Source of the DNA: Mastigocoleus testarum BC008
GTDB taxonomy: Bacteria > Cyanobacteriota > Cyanobacteriia > Cyanobacteriales > Nostocaceae
Length of the DNA stretch: 64,000 nt
Direction: 5' to 3'
Assembly: GCF_001456025.1 (NCBI RefSeq)
Contig: NZ_LMTZ01000091.1
Location: 78,725-142,724, forward strand
Part shown: in pieces, positions 18,378-28,584 of the stretch
Layout of the letters: every line of letters begins with the position of its first letter
Numbering within the stretch: the stretch's first letter is position 1
The notes under the pieces: model-generated
Databases searched by the model: none
What the model saw: only the letters and a program-made list of their open reading frames with translations
Told to the model about the DNA's origin: nothing
Position numbers and translations under genes: made by a program

Positions 18378-19266
18378 AACCTATGTAGGTGAATTTTTGT
18401 AGCGAAAATATCAAATTTGAGAGTTCTCTGTTTTTCAGAGTGCCACACTTAGGGAAATTTTGCTTCACTTAGGCAAAAAAAAATAAAAAAAAAGACAAAA
18501 ATCTCGAGAAATATTTGCCCTTTAGTTAAAAATACGAGTTATACACAAAAAGTATTATTAATTACATGATTTAATTGTGCTTATTAGTATAAATACAATG
18601 ACACTAGGTTATGTGCTTGATAAATAATATACTATCTAAATATTCGATAAATTGTAATAATTATTGCTTTCTATCTTAAGTATCTCGAATGTTGCTTATG
18701 TGGTTTTACAAATTTACGAATTATATTCCCTGATGTATAAAGAATGCATTGCCTTAAGAAAAAAAATAATCTTCTTAAAATCAAAACTACCATAAAGCAA
18801 ATTGTATTCAGAATTATAGATAATATAAAAAATGGATTAAATTTTATACAAGTAAATATAATTAAATAAAAATTTTGTGTTGGCTTGCTAATTCATACCA
18901 ATAACTTACTGATTTTATACAAATAAAAAATCAAGTCTTATTTCAAATTTAGTAAGAAGTTATTTGAATTATTATCTGTGCTAATAAATTAAATAAATTA
19001 AACAGGAAATCAAATAAATTAAAATACCTTTATCAGTTCAAGGATAGTAAATTTATATTATTGATATATGTTTTTTGCAAAAATTTTTAAGCTTTAGTTT
19101 CTGTAACTTTAATGTTCAGAAATTTCAGCGTTCGCATTCTATCATTTGTAAAGCGAAATATACATATGATTCATAGGCTCGTATGTGAACTTTTTTTATT
19201 CTGGAAAACTATATTTGCCTGTTAGATCGTCAACCAAACTTCCACTAGAGTTAACTACACCATTTA
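18378..19266. other. Long AT-rich spacer
   Basis: About 890 bp, strongly AT-rich (A/T runs at 18474-18500 and 18760-19060). I found no small ORF with a ribosome-binding site, no hairpin with a T-run and no RNA motif. It should include the ispG promoter near its left end. Confidence 0.55.
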
Positions 19267-20655
19267 CTAATCTTCAAGTTTAAGTACGACCAAAGTCATA
19301 TCATCTGTGTTGGGTTTATCTGTACCCATAAATTCATATACTTGGGCAAATACGTAATCCAAAATATCTTGTGGGTCGCTAAATTTTCTACAAGCAAGTG
19401 ATAAAGATGAGATCAGATTTTCTTCATCAAAGCGTTCGCCGCTACTATCTGCAGCATCAGTAAAACCATCGGTATAGTAGATAATTGTATCTCCTGCTTC
19501 TAATGTCGCTTGAGCATCTTCATACTCACTGTTAGCATCCAAGCCAATCAACATACCAATAGTATCTAACCGAGTAATAGTTTTAGTTGCTGCATGCCAC
19601 CAATAAGGTGGATTATGGGCAGCATTACTAAAAGATAAAGTTCGAGTATTCGGGTCATACTCAGAGTAAAAAATGGTTACAAAGCGGTTAGAAGTTTCTA
19701 AATCCGCGTACATTACCCGATTTAAATTTTGCAAAATTCTCGCGGGTGAGTGACCATTTAAAACTTCTCCCCGTAACATTCCCCGCATCATAGTCATGAT
19801 TAACCCTGCAGGAACACCTTTTCCCATCACATCACCAATTACCAAGCCCCAACGACCATTAACGGAGAGATTGTGAGCGTGGGGTTGAATTTGCTTGTGA
19901 TTAGTAGGAATAAAATCGTAATAGTCTCCACCGACACGATTTGCAGGCTTACAACGAGCAGCTAGGGTAACTCCAGGGATCATCGGAAACTGACGCGGTA
20001 AAAGTCGCCTTTGAATTTCTGCGCCAATTTCTAACTCTTGATCCAAACGCTCTTTTTTTCTTAGTTCTACTCCCAACTCATCATTTTCAATTGCAACTGC
20101 AGTTTGATCGGCAACTAAACGCACTAATTTCTGCCTAGTTTCTGTCCAACTATATTCTCGATCGCGACTGAGCACATATAACCATCCTCGCTCAGTGTGC
20201 TTTACCAAAATCGCGGTACCAAAAATCTGAATATCTGGTCCTAAATAGCGATGCATGCGATCATCCAAAATGCCTGTGGCGGTTGCAATTGGAGCAGAAC
20301 TTGGTGCTAAAGTGATTTCACTACTGGCATTTTCTAATGCTTTACGAATATTTTTTCTTTGGCGGCTATCTTGCCAGTGCAATTGTTCTAGTCTTACTTG
20401 ACCGTTGGGTTTATAGAGAAATAAGGCACTACCATCAGCATCAGTTACCCTTGTTGCCATTAATGGAATTAATTCTAAGAATTGATTCAAATTATTGAAG
20501 CTTCTAAGAGCAAAACCCAACGAACTTAACAAATCTTGAATTTTGTTTTGCTCCCGATGCAATCGTGCCACAAGTTCTTTAAGCGCTACGACTGGAGTGA
20601 CATCTGTTGCAGCACTACCGTTATTTTCACTGGATGGAAAAGGTGATTGAGACAC
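19267..20655 (-). CDS. GAF-SpoIIE (PP2C-type) phosphatase
   Basis: The 462-residue product has an N-terminal GAF-like sensor domain (residues about 45-200), a short coiled linker (KKERLDQELEIGAEIQRRLLP) and a C-terminal SpoIIE/RsbU-type Ser/Thr phosphatase domain. Metal-binding motifs are present: VGGDYYDF, GDVMGKGVPAGL, AAHNPPYWW and YTDGFTDA. Such proteins dephosphorylate anti-sigma-factor antagonists in partner-switching pathways; the target here is unknown and no anti-sigma gene is adjacent. Start is GTG (20655); no nearby in-frame ATG fits better. Confidence 0.9.
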   Translation of the reverse strand: MSQSPFPSSENNGSAATDVTPVVALKELVARLHREQNKIQDLLSSLGFALRSFNNLNQFLELIPLMATRVTDADGSALFLYKPNGQVRLEQLHWQDSRQRKNIRKALENASSEITLAPSSAPIATATGILDDRMHRYLGPDIQIFGTAILVKHTERGWLYVLSRDREYSWTETRQKLVRLVADQTAVAIENDELGVELRKKERLDQELEIGAEIQRRLLPRQFPMIPGVTLAARCKPANRVGGDYYDFIPTNHKQIQPHAHNLSVNGRWGLVIGDVMGKGVPAGLIMTMMRGMLRGEVLNGHSPARILQNLNRVMYADLETSNRFVTIFYSEYDPNTRTLSFSNAAHNPPYWWHAATKTITRLDTIGMLIGLDANSEYEDAQATLEAGDTIIYYTDGFTDAADSSGERFDEENLISSLSLACRKFSDPQDILDYVFAQVYEFMGTDKPNTDDMTLVVLKLED

Positions 20656-21638
20656 GGGCAGTAATATGACTTCAAAAGTGGGATATTTGTAACTGAAATT
20701 ACTTGTACATTATCTTAGAAATCGATAACTAAACTATATTGATGTGGGAACTGCTAGTTTAGCTTCTTCTGAAACAGATAATAGATAAACTTTATAAGTA
20801 TTTCATGTTTGTTGCTGAATTCTATCTCCACCGACATTAAAATTCTAGTGTTTACACTTGTTAATCAGCTTGAGTAAAATCAAATTTTTCAAAGATGAAC
20901 CCATACAAACTGTGATATTTTCATAATTTTAATTACTAAATCATATACCTGAAGATATAAAAACCATTTTCTATTTTGCTAATTCCCATCGATTGGGGAA
21001 TACTGAATATTGCTTAAATAAACCTTATCAAAAATACATGCATGGGTAATATTGCTACACTTTACAAATTTTCAACTATTGATACTGTGTAAAAATTAGG
21101 CATTATCCAAACAATATTTCAGTTATAAAGATTTAGGAATTCTACCACCTATTGGTTACAAATCAAGCAGATATTCACACATATAACCAAAATTAAAATG
21201 ATGAAAATATGTACAACTGGGTAGAATTGAAAAATCTGAACAAAGCATAACCTAAAACTTTTCACAACACAACAGAAATATTGTCGCTCTCATTAAAATG
21301 TCACATAACTACTCAGTAATTTTTCGCTGTAGGATTTACTGAAAATTCTCACATCAACTTGCATTAATCTGGGGGAATTACCAGCTGAAGTTTTTGTGAA
21401 TAATATTTGATTTTACAAATTCTAAAAATTACTGAGCACAGGGAAAAACAAGAGATAAAAACTGTTTGAGCGAATTGATTTACACAAGCCAAATTTGAAC
21501 AAATCACGACCGCTCATATCAAATAATATTTACATTAGGACTTGTACTATTTGACACATTTTTTCGTAACTAGATAATTAAAATATATTGGATCAAAATA
21601 CAGTACAAGCCCTAATTTTTTTTAGCAACTAGAGTCGC
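20656..21638. other. Long intergenic spacer
   Basis: About 980 bp between two minus-strand genes, AT-rich, with only very short frames (at most about 19 codons). The one structured feature is the inverted repeat at 21535-21615 next to ftsY. Confidence 0.55.
21535..21615. mobile_element. Small MITE-like inverted repeat
   Basis: Arms TTAGGACTTGTACT (21535-21548) and AGTACAAGCCCTAA (21602-21615) pair over 14 bp with one mismatch and enclose about 53 bp. The element lies just after the ftsY stop and could also act in transcript termination. Confidence 0.5.
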
Positions 21639-23564
21639 TCAACTACTCAATAATGCTTCAACAAACTCATAGCTAGAAAAAGGACGTAAATCCTCAATAC
21701 CTTCTCCTGCACCAATAAAGCGAATTGGTAAACCTAACTGTTTAACCACAGCCAAAGCAACTCCACCTTTGGCTGTACCGTCAAGTTTGGTTAGAACAAC
21801 ACCACTAAGTTTGGCTGACTGGGAAAATACTTGGGCTTGACGCAAACCATTTTGTCCCAAGGTCGCATCAAGGACTAACAGTGATTCTACTCGAGCATCG
21901 GCAGCCTTCTTGTCAATAATCCGCCGGATTTTGCTGAGTTCTTCCATCAAATTTTTCTTATTTTGTAATCTTCCCGCAGTATCTATTAAAAGTAGTTCTG
22001 TTCCTCGGGCTTGAGCGGCTGAAATAGCATCAAAAACTACTGCTGCAGGATCAGTATTTTTGCCTTTATTAGCAATTACTTCAACTCCACTTCTTTCTCC
22101 CCAAACCTTTACTTGCTCTACTGCTGCTGCACGGAATGTGTCTGCAGCGCCAATTAAGCATTTGTAACCTGACTTTTGAGCAAGGTGAGAAATTTTACCA
22201 ATAGTGGTGGTTTTCCCCGCACCGTTAACTCCATTTACCAACCAGATATTGAAAGAATTTTTATCAGGTGCAAAAACCGACCGATCAGATTTTTCCAATG
22301 GTGCGTCAAGCATATCCCGAAGAATTTCTTTAAGATAAGCAATTGCCTTTTCTGGCGGAAGAGTTTCTTGACGAAGTTTTTCTTGCAGAGAATTAACAAT
22401 GAAATCGGTAGCTTCTACACCAACATCTGCTTGTAAAAGGAGTGCTTCAATTTCTTCTACTCCTGCTTGGTTGAGAGGTCCTTGACCAACAATTGAACGA
22501 AGTTGGTTAAGGATTCCCCGTCGTGTTTTTCCCAAACCCTGACGCAGTTTTTTCAGCCATGTAATTTCTTCAACAGAAATATCTTCAGGACGCCGACCCT
22601 GGGCTGCTAAAATTTCCGCTGACCATAAAAATCCCTCATCAAAATCCATTCCTGGTATTTCTGAAGAATCAATATTTGGAACCGCTTCAGTACTTGTTTT
22701 ACTTGCGACTTCCTCTGTCTCCGAATCACTTGCAGGAATTTCAATCGCATTGGCGATTAATCTTTCTTGTTTCGCTTGCCTTTCTGCAGCTGCTCTCTCT
22801 AGAAAAGATAGACTCGCTTGAGGTTGATCGCTGCTGTTTGCTGTGACAGAGATTTTTCCTTCCTCTGATGTTTCCTTAGTCGAATCTAAATCAACTGCTC
22901 CTTCTTGACCAGTCTGTAATTTTGTAGCACTTTCAGAAAAATTACTCTCACTTTCAGCAATCTTACTTTCAGTAGTATTATTTTCAAGGACAGTACTTTC
23001 AACAGATGTATTAGGTATCTCTTGAGGACTTTGTGAAACTATTGTCTCTCTAGTTTCTTCTAACTCAATTACTGATGTTTCTCCTTCAGTGTCCGTTGCC
23101 TTAGGTAAATCTTGAGTATTTTCTGAAACTATTGTGTCGCTGTCGTTAGCTTCTTCAGTGGCTAATTCTTCTGTTTCTTTCTCTGTTGTAACAGGAGATT
23201 TTTGAATATTTTCTGAATCTTGAGTATTCTCTGAAAGTGCTGTATCGCTGTCGCTGACTCCCTCGGTAACCGATTCTTCTATTTCTGTTTTTGCTTCTCG
23301 GGAAGTTTCACTTACTTTTTGAGTTTCTTGAGATGGTAATTTCTGAGTTTGCTGTTGTTCCTGAATATTTTTATAAGCAGCCTTCGCCCACGTCAAATAA
23401 TTTACTGCTTCGTCTGAAGAATTTTCCGTTTCTGTAGTAGATGATGTTTCTGGGGATGAAGTGCTGTTATCTTCTTCTTTCGCGCCTATTTTTTCTTCTT
23501 GTTTTTCGTCAGAAGTTGTTTTAGATGAATCGTTATATTGACGGCGAAACCAATTAAAAACCAT
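21639..23564 (-). CDS. ftsY: SRP receptor FtsY
   Basis: FtsY is the membrane-associated GTPase receptor of the signal recognition particle and targets nascent membrane proteins co-translationally. In the 641-residue product the first 320 residues are acidic, Ser/Thr/Glu-rich and repetitive, a low-complexity membrane-tethering A domain, longer than in E. coli. The NG domain follows: N-domain near 330, G1 GVNGAGKTTT, DTFRAAAVEQ, G3 DTAGR, TKLDGTAKGG and the closing GAGEGIEDLRPF. Start is ATG. nusB lies 298 bp upstream on the same strand. Confidence 0.97.
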   Translation of the reverse strand: MVFNWFRRQYNDSSKTTSDEKQEEKIGAKEEDNSTSSPETSSTTETENSSDEAVNYLTWAKAAYKNIQEQQQTQKLPSQETQKVSETSREAKTEIEESVTEGVSDSDTALSENTQDSENIQKSPVTTEKETEELATEEANDSDTIVSENTQDLPKATDTEGETSVIELEETRETIVSQSPQEIPNTSVESTVLENNTTESKIAESESNFSESATKLQTGQEGAVDLDSTKETSEEGKISVTANSSDQPQASLSFLERAAAERQAKQERLIANAIEIPASDSETEEVASKTSTEAVPNIDSSEIPGMDFDEGFLWSAEILAAQGRRPEDISVEEITWLKKLRQGLGKTRRGILNQLRSIVGQGPLNQAGVEEIEALLLQADVGVEATDFIVNSLQEKLRQETLPPEKAIAYLKEILRDMLDAPLEKSDRSVFAPDKNSFNIWLVNGVNGAGKTTTIGKISHLAQKSGYKCLIGAADTFRAAAVEQVKVWGERSGVEVIANKGKNTDPAAVVFDAISAAQARGTELLLIDTAGRLQNKKNLMEELSKIRRIIDKKAADARVESLLVLDATLGQNGLRQAQVFSQSAKLSGVVLTKLDGTAKGGVALAVVKQLGLPIRFIGAGEGIEDLRPFSSYEFVEALLSS

Positions 23565-23862
23565 TGCTGTTAGTAATATTAGTTATTTTAACTCCACACT
23601 AACAAGAGAGTTACCATGCTCAAAACAAGCACAAAAGCCTAAATTCTGTTTTTGACTCCTCATTGACCCACCCATTCATCTGCGAAAATTTTATTTCTTA
23701 AACTCATCTACTACTTTAGCGTTTTTGAACTCTATCCTTCTCAAAGCAAGAATTAAATTCTTAAAAACATCTTTGAATCAGAAATTTTTACCCTGCAAAA
23801 TTCTTCAATTGCTAAGATTTACCCGAGCAAGACTTAAATACCAGTATTTTTTATTCTTATTC

Positions 23863-24513
23863 TTATTTTTTTTGTTGTTCTGTGACTCGACGGAGTACAC
23901 CATTAATAAAACGGTGACCATCTTCGCCACTGTAACGTTTAGCGAGTTCTACTGCTTCATTTATTGCAATTCTATTTTCCAGTTCTAAAAACATCATTTC
24001 TGCCACAGCAATTCGTAAAATATCTCGATCTATTTGAGCAAGGCGATTTACTTGCCAGTCCACTAATGCTTCAGAAATGACTCGGTCGAGATGTTTTCGC
24101 TCATTATTTGCTGTTTTGACAATTTCAATCGCATATCTTGCAACTTCTCGATCTTGGTTCGCCAATTGAATTAATTCTGGGAAATCTACCGCCGCACCCA
24201 ATTGGTTAATTGCAGTTTGGGTATGTTCGATTGCTTCCCTAACCATAGTCCGAGAATTATTGAGATCGCTAGCACGAGTTTGGCTACTCAAAAGTCGATC
24301 GTTACCGCGCTGCAATTGTCCCGCAGCATTGTCTAAGGTATCTTGAACCTCTGAAGTTAGTGTTCTAACTGCTGCTAACAATAATTTAGGTAGTTGGACC
24401 TCAGTCAGTTTATTGGGGTTAGTTGGCAACTGACTAAGACTTAATAAAGCTAATTCGCGGGCAATTTGGCGAGGTTTTCGAGAACCTTTATGAGGAGATT
24501 TTTGGGCTTCCAT
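23863..24513 (-). CDS. nusB: Transcription antitermination factor NusB
   Basis: NusB binds boxA RNA with NusE (ribosomal S10) and supports rRNA antitermination. The 216-residue product is longer than the typical 140 residues because of an N-terminal extension and an insertion, as in other cyanobacteria. It has RQIARELALLSLSQL at the N-terminus, then RLAQIDRDILRIAVAEMM and AINEAVELAKRYSGEDGHRFINGVL. ATG at 24513 (MEAQKSP) is preferred over an upstream TTG. nusB precedes ftsY, a neighbourhood I recall from cyanobacteria. Confidence 0.95.
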   Translation of the reverse strand: MEAQKSPHKGSRKPRQIARELALLSLSQLPTNPNKLTEVQLPKLLLAAVRTLTSEVQDTLDNAAGQLQRGNDRLLSSQTRASDLNNSRTMVREAIEHTQTAINQLGAAVDFPELIQLANQDREVARYAIEIVKTANNERKHLDRVISEALVDWQVNRLAQIDRDILRIAVAEMMFLELENRIAINEAVELAKRYSGEDGHRFINGVLRRVTEQQKK

Positions 24514-24625
24514 AACTGTCAAAGAGGTGTGAAGAATAAGAAGTTAGATTTATTGGCTCAAATTATTAGCTCAAAATTATTGGTTTAAACTATACCAAGT
24601 AGATATCGTATAAACTGTAATCTCC

Positions 24626-25348
24626 TCAAGTTTCTTCGATTGGCGTTATTTGCCGTTTGAATGCAGGAGGAGGAACTTCGAGTTTGCGATCTTTGGATAA
24701 TTTGAGAGGTGGCAACGGGGTGTTAGGAGCTACGATACCACCTGAAACTAAAATCTTAAAGGCATCCTCTATGGAAATTGACAGATTGACTACTTCATCT
24801 TCTGGAACGACTGCATACCAACCAGTTGTTGGGTTAGGAGTAGTAGGAATAAAAACACTAAGCATCGGTCTTTTCATTTGACTTTGAATATCACTGCTGA
24901 TTGCTGCTGTGACAAAACCTATTGCCCATATTCCTTGGCGGGGATATTCAACTAAAATCACCCGACTAAATTTCCCCTTAGAATCTTTGAGTAATGTTTC
25001 TAAAAGTTGTTTAAGTGTTTTGTATACTTGCCCTGCTAATGGGATAGCTTGTAATATACGTTCGCCAACATCTAGTAACCAACGCCCGACTATATTCCTA
25101 GCCATTAACCCAATCAAAAGTATGCTCAGTAATGGCACCATTAGCCCCACCACCAAGTTTAATAGGTTTACTAAGATTGGATTCATCCCATCAAAGGGAT
25201 TTAGTTGTTTGGGAATTTTAGTTAGAAAATCTATTGTCCAACTAGCGATTGTAATTGTTAGCCAAATAGTTGTTGCTAGGGGAATAATTACCAACAAACC
25301 AGCTATTAAGTCATTTTTTAAGCTTTGTTTCCAGCGTTCGGTTACCAA
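24626..25348 (-). CDS. DUF502-family membrane protein
   Basis: The 240-residue protein has two hydrophobic segments (about residues 15-38 and 60-85) and then a soluble region with motifs of DUF502 proteins (PLAGQVYKTLKQL, VILVEYPRQGIWAIGFVT and PTTPNPTTGW). Function is unknown in bacteria; plant homologues are the LIKE-COV membrane proteins. The start is TTG, supported by a strong purine-rich Shine-Dalgarno (AGGAGAGCAGGAG) just upstream; no ATG is suitable. It sits 112 bp upstream of nusB on the same strand and may be co-transcribed with nusB and ftsY. Confidence 0.85.
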   Translation of the reverse strand: MVTERWKQSLKNDLIAGLLVIIPLATTIWLTITIASWTIDFLTKIPKQLNPFDGMNPILVNLLNLVVGLMVPLLSILLIGLMARNIVGRWLLDVGERILQAIPLAGQVYKTLKQLLETLLKDSKGKFSRVILVEYPRQGIWAIGFVTAAISSDIQSQMKRPMLSVFIPTTPNPTTGWYAVVPEDEVVNLSISIEDAFKILVSGGIVAPNTPLPPLKLSKDRKLEVPPPAFKRQITPIEET

Positions 25349-25945
25349 GCTCCTGCTCTCCTTTTTTTGCTTAGTGGAACCTTGTGTCTTGGTGATGCTT
25401 TCTGTAGAAAAGACACGAAATTGATGTTGCAGTTTATCGACACCATATTTGATGCTTAATCACTTGGATTTCGGATATCGCAACAAAAATTTTTTTAATT
25501 TTTTCTTTTCCCTTGTTCTCCTCATATCGAATATTTTCGGATATCTCAACCAATTGCAAAATCGACAAGACCCCAAAAAATATTGAAAAGTGAAGGCAAG
25601 GAAAAAACTTCATCCGTATTTACTTAACAAGAACGTAAGAAATATTTACTAACTCATAGGTATACAAAATTCGACCGGGATCCCGATCTAGTGATTTGTA
25701 GGGCTTTTACTTTATATATTTAAGACTTGTAAACGATTGTTGCAAGTCATTCAGATTATTACTAATATTACCGCGCTCAGCAAAAAGCTGCTCATAATTC
25801 CCCAAACTAGCAGAAGAAAGTAAATATCTTTAAACGCCGTAATGTATCGTTTATCCAGAGATAAACCAGATAAAAAAAAATTATGTGAATTTTGTTAAGT
25901 TATATTAACAATACATTTAATACTTGGTAGTAATTTCTACTTTTT
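25349..25945. other. Intergenic spacer
   Basis: About 600 bp between two minus-strand genes. It contains the perfect 10 bp palindrome CGGGATCCCG at 25676-25685 but no gene or terminator I can support. Confidence 0.5.
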
Positions 25946-26890
25946 TCAAGGATTTTTGAGAATGCGGTCAATTTTACTAATTCCATCCAGAGACAACCTT
26001 GAATTCAAAGATGGTTGGGACATATGTTTTAATTCCCAAGTTTTAAGTACGATTAGATACTCATAAAATGCTTGTAAGGTGCACCATGCTAAGCCTGGAC
26101 GCCCATCCCAGCAACCACCTAATATGAAATACATGTAAAAGAAGCGAATTAAAGGTCTAGCTGGAAGACGCAAAGATAAGTCTTTTAAAGCTCGACGACG
26201 TTCTACTTCCGAATGCCCAAAAAATAAATCTTGCCAGTTAATTCTACCGTTATGTAATTGGTGCAATGTTTCTTGGGCTTCATCAGAGGAATAGCGATTA
26301 TGTTTATCAATCCAACGACTCAGACCTTTACCACAGGTATAGTGAGGATAAGTTTCTTTGAGAAAACCTGTAGCGCCTTCACAGACTTCCCGTTCTGTAT
26401 GACCATAGTCTTCAAACCAAACTTTACCATGTTTTAACAGGCGTAATTGATAGCGTGGATATTGGGTAGAGTGACGAATCCAACGACCCATGAACATTAC
26501 GCGTTCAGCAACATAATAGCCAACACATTGAAAATTTTGAACCTCAGGATTTTGAACTTCAGAATTTTGAACCTCAGAATTTTGAACCTCAGAATTTTGA
26601 ATTACCTGTTTACATTCAGCGAATAACTCCGGCGTCATGCGTTCATCTGCTTCAAGAATGTAAACCCATTCATATTTCGGAGGTACAGAATTCAACATCC
26701 AAGTGCGTTGGCGTCCGTGGCTTTCAAACTGATGTTTTACAACTCTTACGGGATAAGAATTGGCAATTTCAACCGTGCGATCGCTACTACATGAGTCAAC
26801 AACAATAATGTCGTCTGAAAGCATTGCTGACTCAATACAAGCTGCAATATCTAGCTCTTCGTTGTATGTCAGTATATAAATTGAAATCAT
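25946..26890 (-). CDS. Family 2 glycosyltransferase
   Basis: The 314-residue GT-A type enzyme opens with ISIYILTYNEELDIAACIES, has the nucleotide-sugar site VDSCSSDRTVEIA and the DxD-like ILEADERMTPEL, then the family's RWIRHSTQYPRYQLRL segment. It probably adds a sugar during exopolysaccharide or lipid-linked glycan assembly. An HpsJ-like gene lies just upstream on the same strand, which fits polysaccharide work. Oddity: residues about 98-120 are a VQNSE tandem repeat (five units) inserted after the DxD region, encoded by a 15 bp DNA repeat. Confidence 0.9.
   Translation of the reverse strand: MISIYILTYNEELDIAACIESAMLSDDIIVVDSCSSDRTVEIANSYPVRVVKHQFESHGRQRTWMLNSVPPKYEWVYILEADERMTPELFAECKQVIQNSEVQNSEVQNSEVQNPEVQNFQCVGYYVAERVMFMGRWIRHSTQYPRYQLRLLKHGKVWFEDYGHTEREVCEGATGFLKETYPHYTCGKGLSRWIDKHNRYSSDEAQETLHQLHNGRINWQDLFFGHSEVERRRALKDLSLRLPARPLIRFFYMYFILGGCWDGRPGLAWCTLQAFYEYLIVLKTWELKHMSQPSLNSRLSLDGISKIDRILKNP
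26533..26600. repeat. In-frame 15 bp tandem repeat
   Basis: Four full units of AATTTTGAACCTCAG (one with two changes) plus a partial fifth lie inside the glycosyltransferase gene. Since 15 bp is a multiple of three, the reading frame is kept and the protein gains VQNSE units. Confidence 0.85.
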
Positions 26891-26951
26891 AAGCGGTAAA
26901 GTTGATAATTGTTTTTATAAATTGATTTCAAAAGGATTGAAAAAAAAATAA

Positions 26952-26998
26952 TTCAAAATTTGAGAAGTTCAAAATTTGAGGAATCCAAAATTTGAGGA
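26952..26998. repeat. 16 bp tandem repeat upstream of the glycosyltransferase
   Basis: Three units of TTCAAAATTTGAGGAA with small changes, about 60 bp upstream of the gene start. On the other strand the core CTCAAATTTTGAA is nearly the core of the repeat inside the gene, which suggests one family of expanding sequence. Confidence 0.6.
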
Positions 26999-27061
26999 CA
27001 GCGTGAGAATTAGTTGGAAACTAATTTCTCTTACTGCCTCACACCAATAAAATTAATTAAA

Positions 27062-27907
27062 CTAAGCAGTGGTAGCTTTACGTGAATTACCTCGTAAAGT
27101 ACCCATATTTCTTAGACCAGTCCAGCCGATAACAATGTAACCAATTGCCAACAACAAACTACTAATACCAATTCGCACTCCAGAACGCCACGCTCCATCT
27201 CTCTCACGTTTTGCAGCTTCTTCTTTGCGTTCATTAATTTGACTTAATTGCTGCTTCGCTAAAGCCTGAGGGTCGATTTGTTGCGTAACCAATTTATCTA
27301 TATCTTTGGGGTTAGCTTTGGCTTTACCCAGCAATTCTTTAAGATTTGAATTGAGGGCTGGATTTGCTAACGCCTCATTATATTTCTTTTCGTCCTTTAA
27401 TAATTCAGTAATTTGAGCTTTCAGTTGCTTGCGTCTATTGTCCAGTACCGCTTTACCCTGTTCGCTGTTCAATTGGGCTTCTAACTGGGAAGCTTGACGA
27501 CTTAACTGTGTTTGGGCTTGCTCTGCTTGCTTATTGATTTGTTCTACCCTTTGAGTACTAGCTTGACGAACATTATTGAGGTGTAATGGGAAAATTAGCA
27601 AGAACATTAGCCCCAAAATACTGGAAAGTATCAATGCTGGCATTCTTAAATCAATACCAGCGTTCCCAGAATTATCATTAGCAAAACTATGAGCCCAGTA
27701 GCCACTGAATAACATACCTAATCCCACCATAGGTACAATTCCTCGGTCAACCAGTGCTGTTGCTAAGTTAATTTGCCAAGTTCTATCCGTTGGCTGAAAG
27801 GGAAGTAGCAAAATAATAAAATCAATTAGAAAAGACAAAATCAAAATTATTCCAACTACTTTGAGTGTGCGACCTGCATTCATCGCAGCAAATGATGTAT
27901 TCACCAT
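27062..27907 (-). CDS. HpsJ-like membrane coiled-coil protein
   Basis: The 281-residue product has an N-terminal membrane region (helices about 15-37, 55-75 and 87-108), a long Gln/Glu/Lys-rich coiled coil (residues 110-235) and a C-terminal helix (about 245-265). The DRGIVPMVGLGMLFSGYWAH segment matches my recollection of HpsJ-family proteins, which act in hormogonium polysaccharide secretion and gliding in filamentous cyanobacteria. The other hps genes are not in view apart from the glycosyltransferase downstream. The family call is from memory and moderate. Confidence 0.65.
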   Translation of the reverse strand: MVNTSFAAMNAGRTLKVVGIILILSFLIDFIILLLPFQPTDRTWQINLATALVDRGIVPMVGLGMLFSGYWAHSFANDNSGNAGIDLRMPALILSSILGLMFLLIFPLHLNNVRQASTQRVEQINKQAEQAQTQLSRQASQLEAQLNSEQGKAVLDNRRKQLKAQITELLKDEKKYNEALANPALNSNLKELLGKAKANPKDIDKLVTQQIDPQALAKQQLSQINERKEEAAKRERDGAWRSGVRIGISSLLLAIGYIVIGWTGLRNMGTLRGNSRKATTA

Positions 27908-28584
27908 AGTTTGTTTGTTTTTTAGTAATTAAATTGATTGCTCAATATCAACTTTTTGGAAGATTATTTTCACAACCTTAACTTTTATTTATTTTCCTTC
28001 ATTGGAATTTAAAGCAGGCAGTGAATTTTTAACTTTTTGTCAGGACCTAGCTCAAGGTAACATCTAGCACTACTGATGTCTTCAGAAATATCCCGTCACA
28101 CATAACACTGTTTCAGTCAACAACCAAAACACTTAGAACTTTAGCTTACCTAATTAATTTAGGTAAATCATCAATTAATACTAGCAAAACAGTTTACTCG
28201 TAATGGCATGAGGTATGTAATATCACTCACATTTTGTTCTGGAAACCAATATTTCAGTAAATCTGCCATCTTAGATTAGTACGCCGTTATATATTTTCTG
28301 AACGACATAAATCAGTTTTTTGTCCTGTTCGTGAAAATGTTTTTAATCTCTAAAATTGTGAATCTCTAGAATCGTGTCCAAACGCTTATGAGAATTGTAT
28401 TTCTGGTTGATTTAATACGGGTTTGCTCGAATTTACGGAATAGATAGATCCTGAAATTAGCAAATATGACTAAAATTCAGTCTTATACAGTTTGTATTCA
28501 CCGAAAATTACTTCTTGATGGGACAATAAGAAATGTGAATACTCTGGTAGAACGCTTGCTCCAGACCCAAAGGAAGTTATAGAA
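27908..28584. other. Divergent promoter region
   Basis: This 677 bp spacer separates the HpsJ-like and PsbP-like genes and must hold both promoters. I see no RNA gene, no large repeat and no coding frame. Confidence 0.5.
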
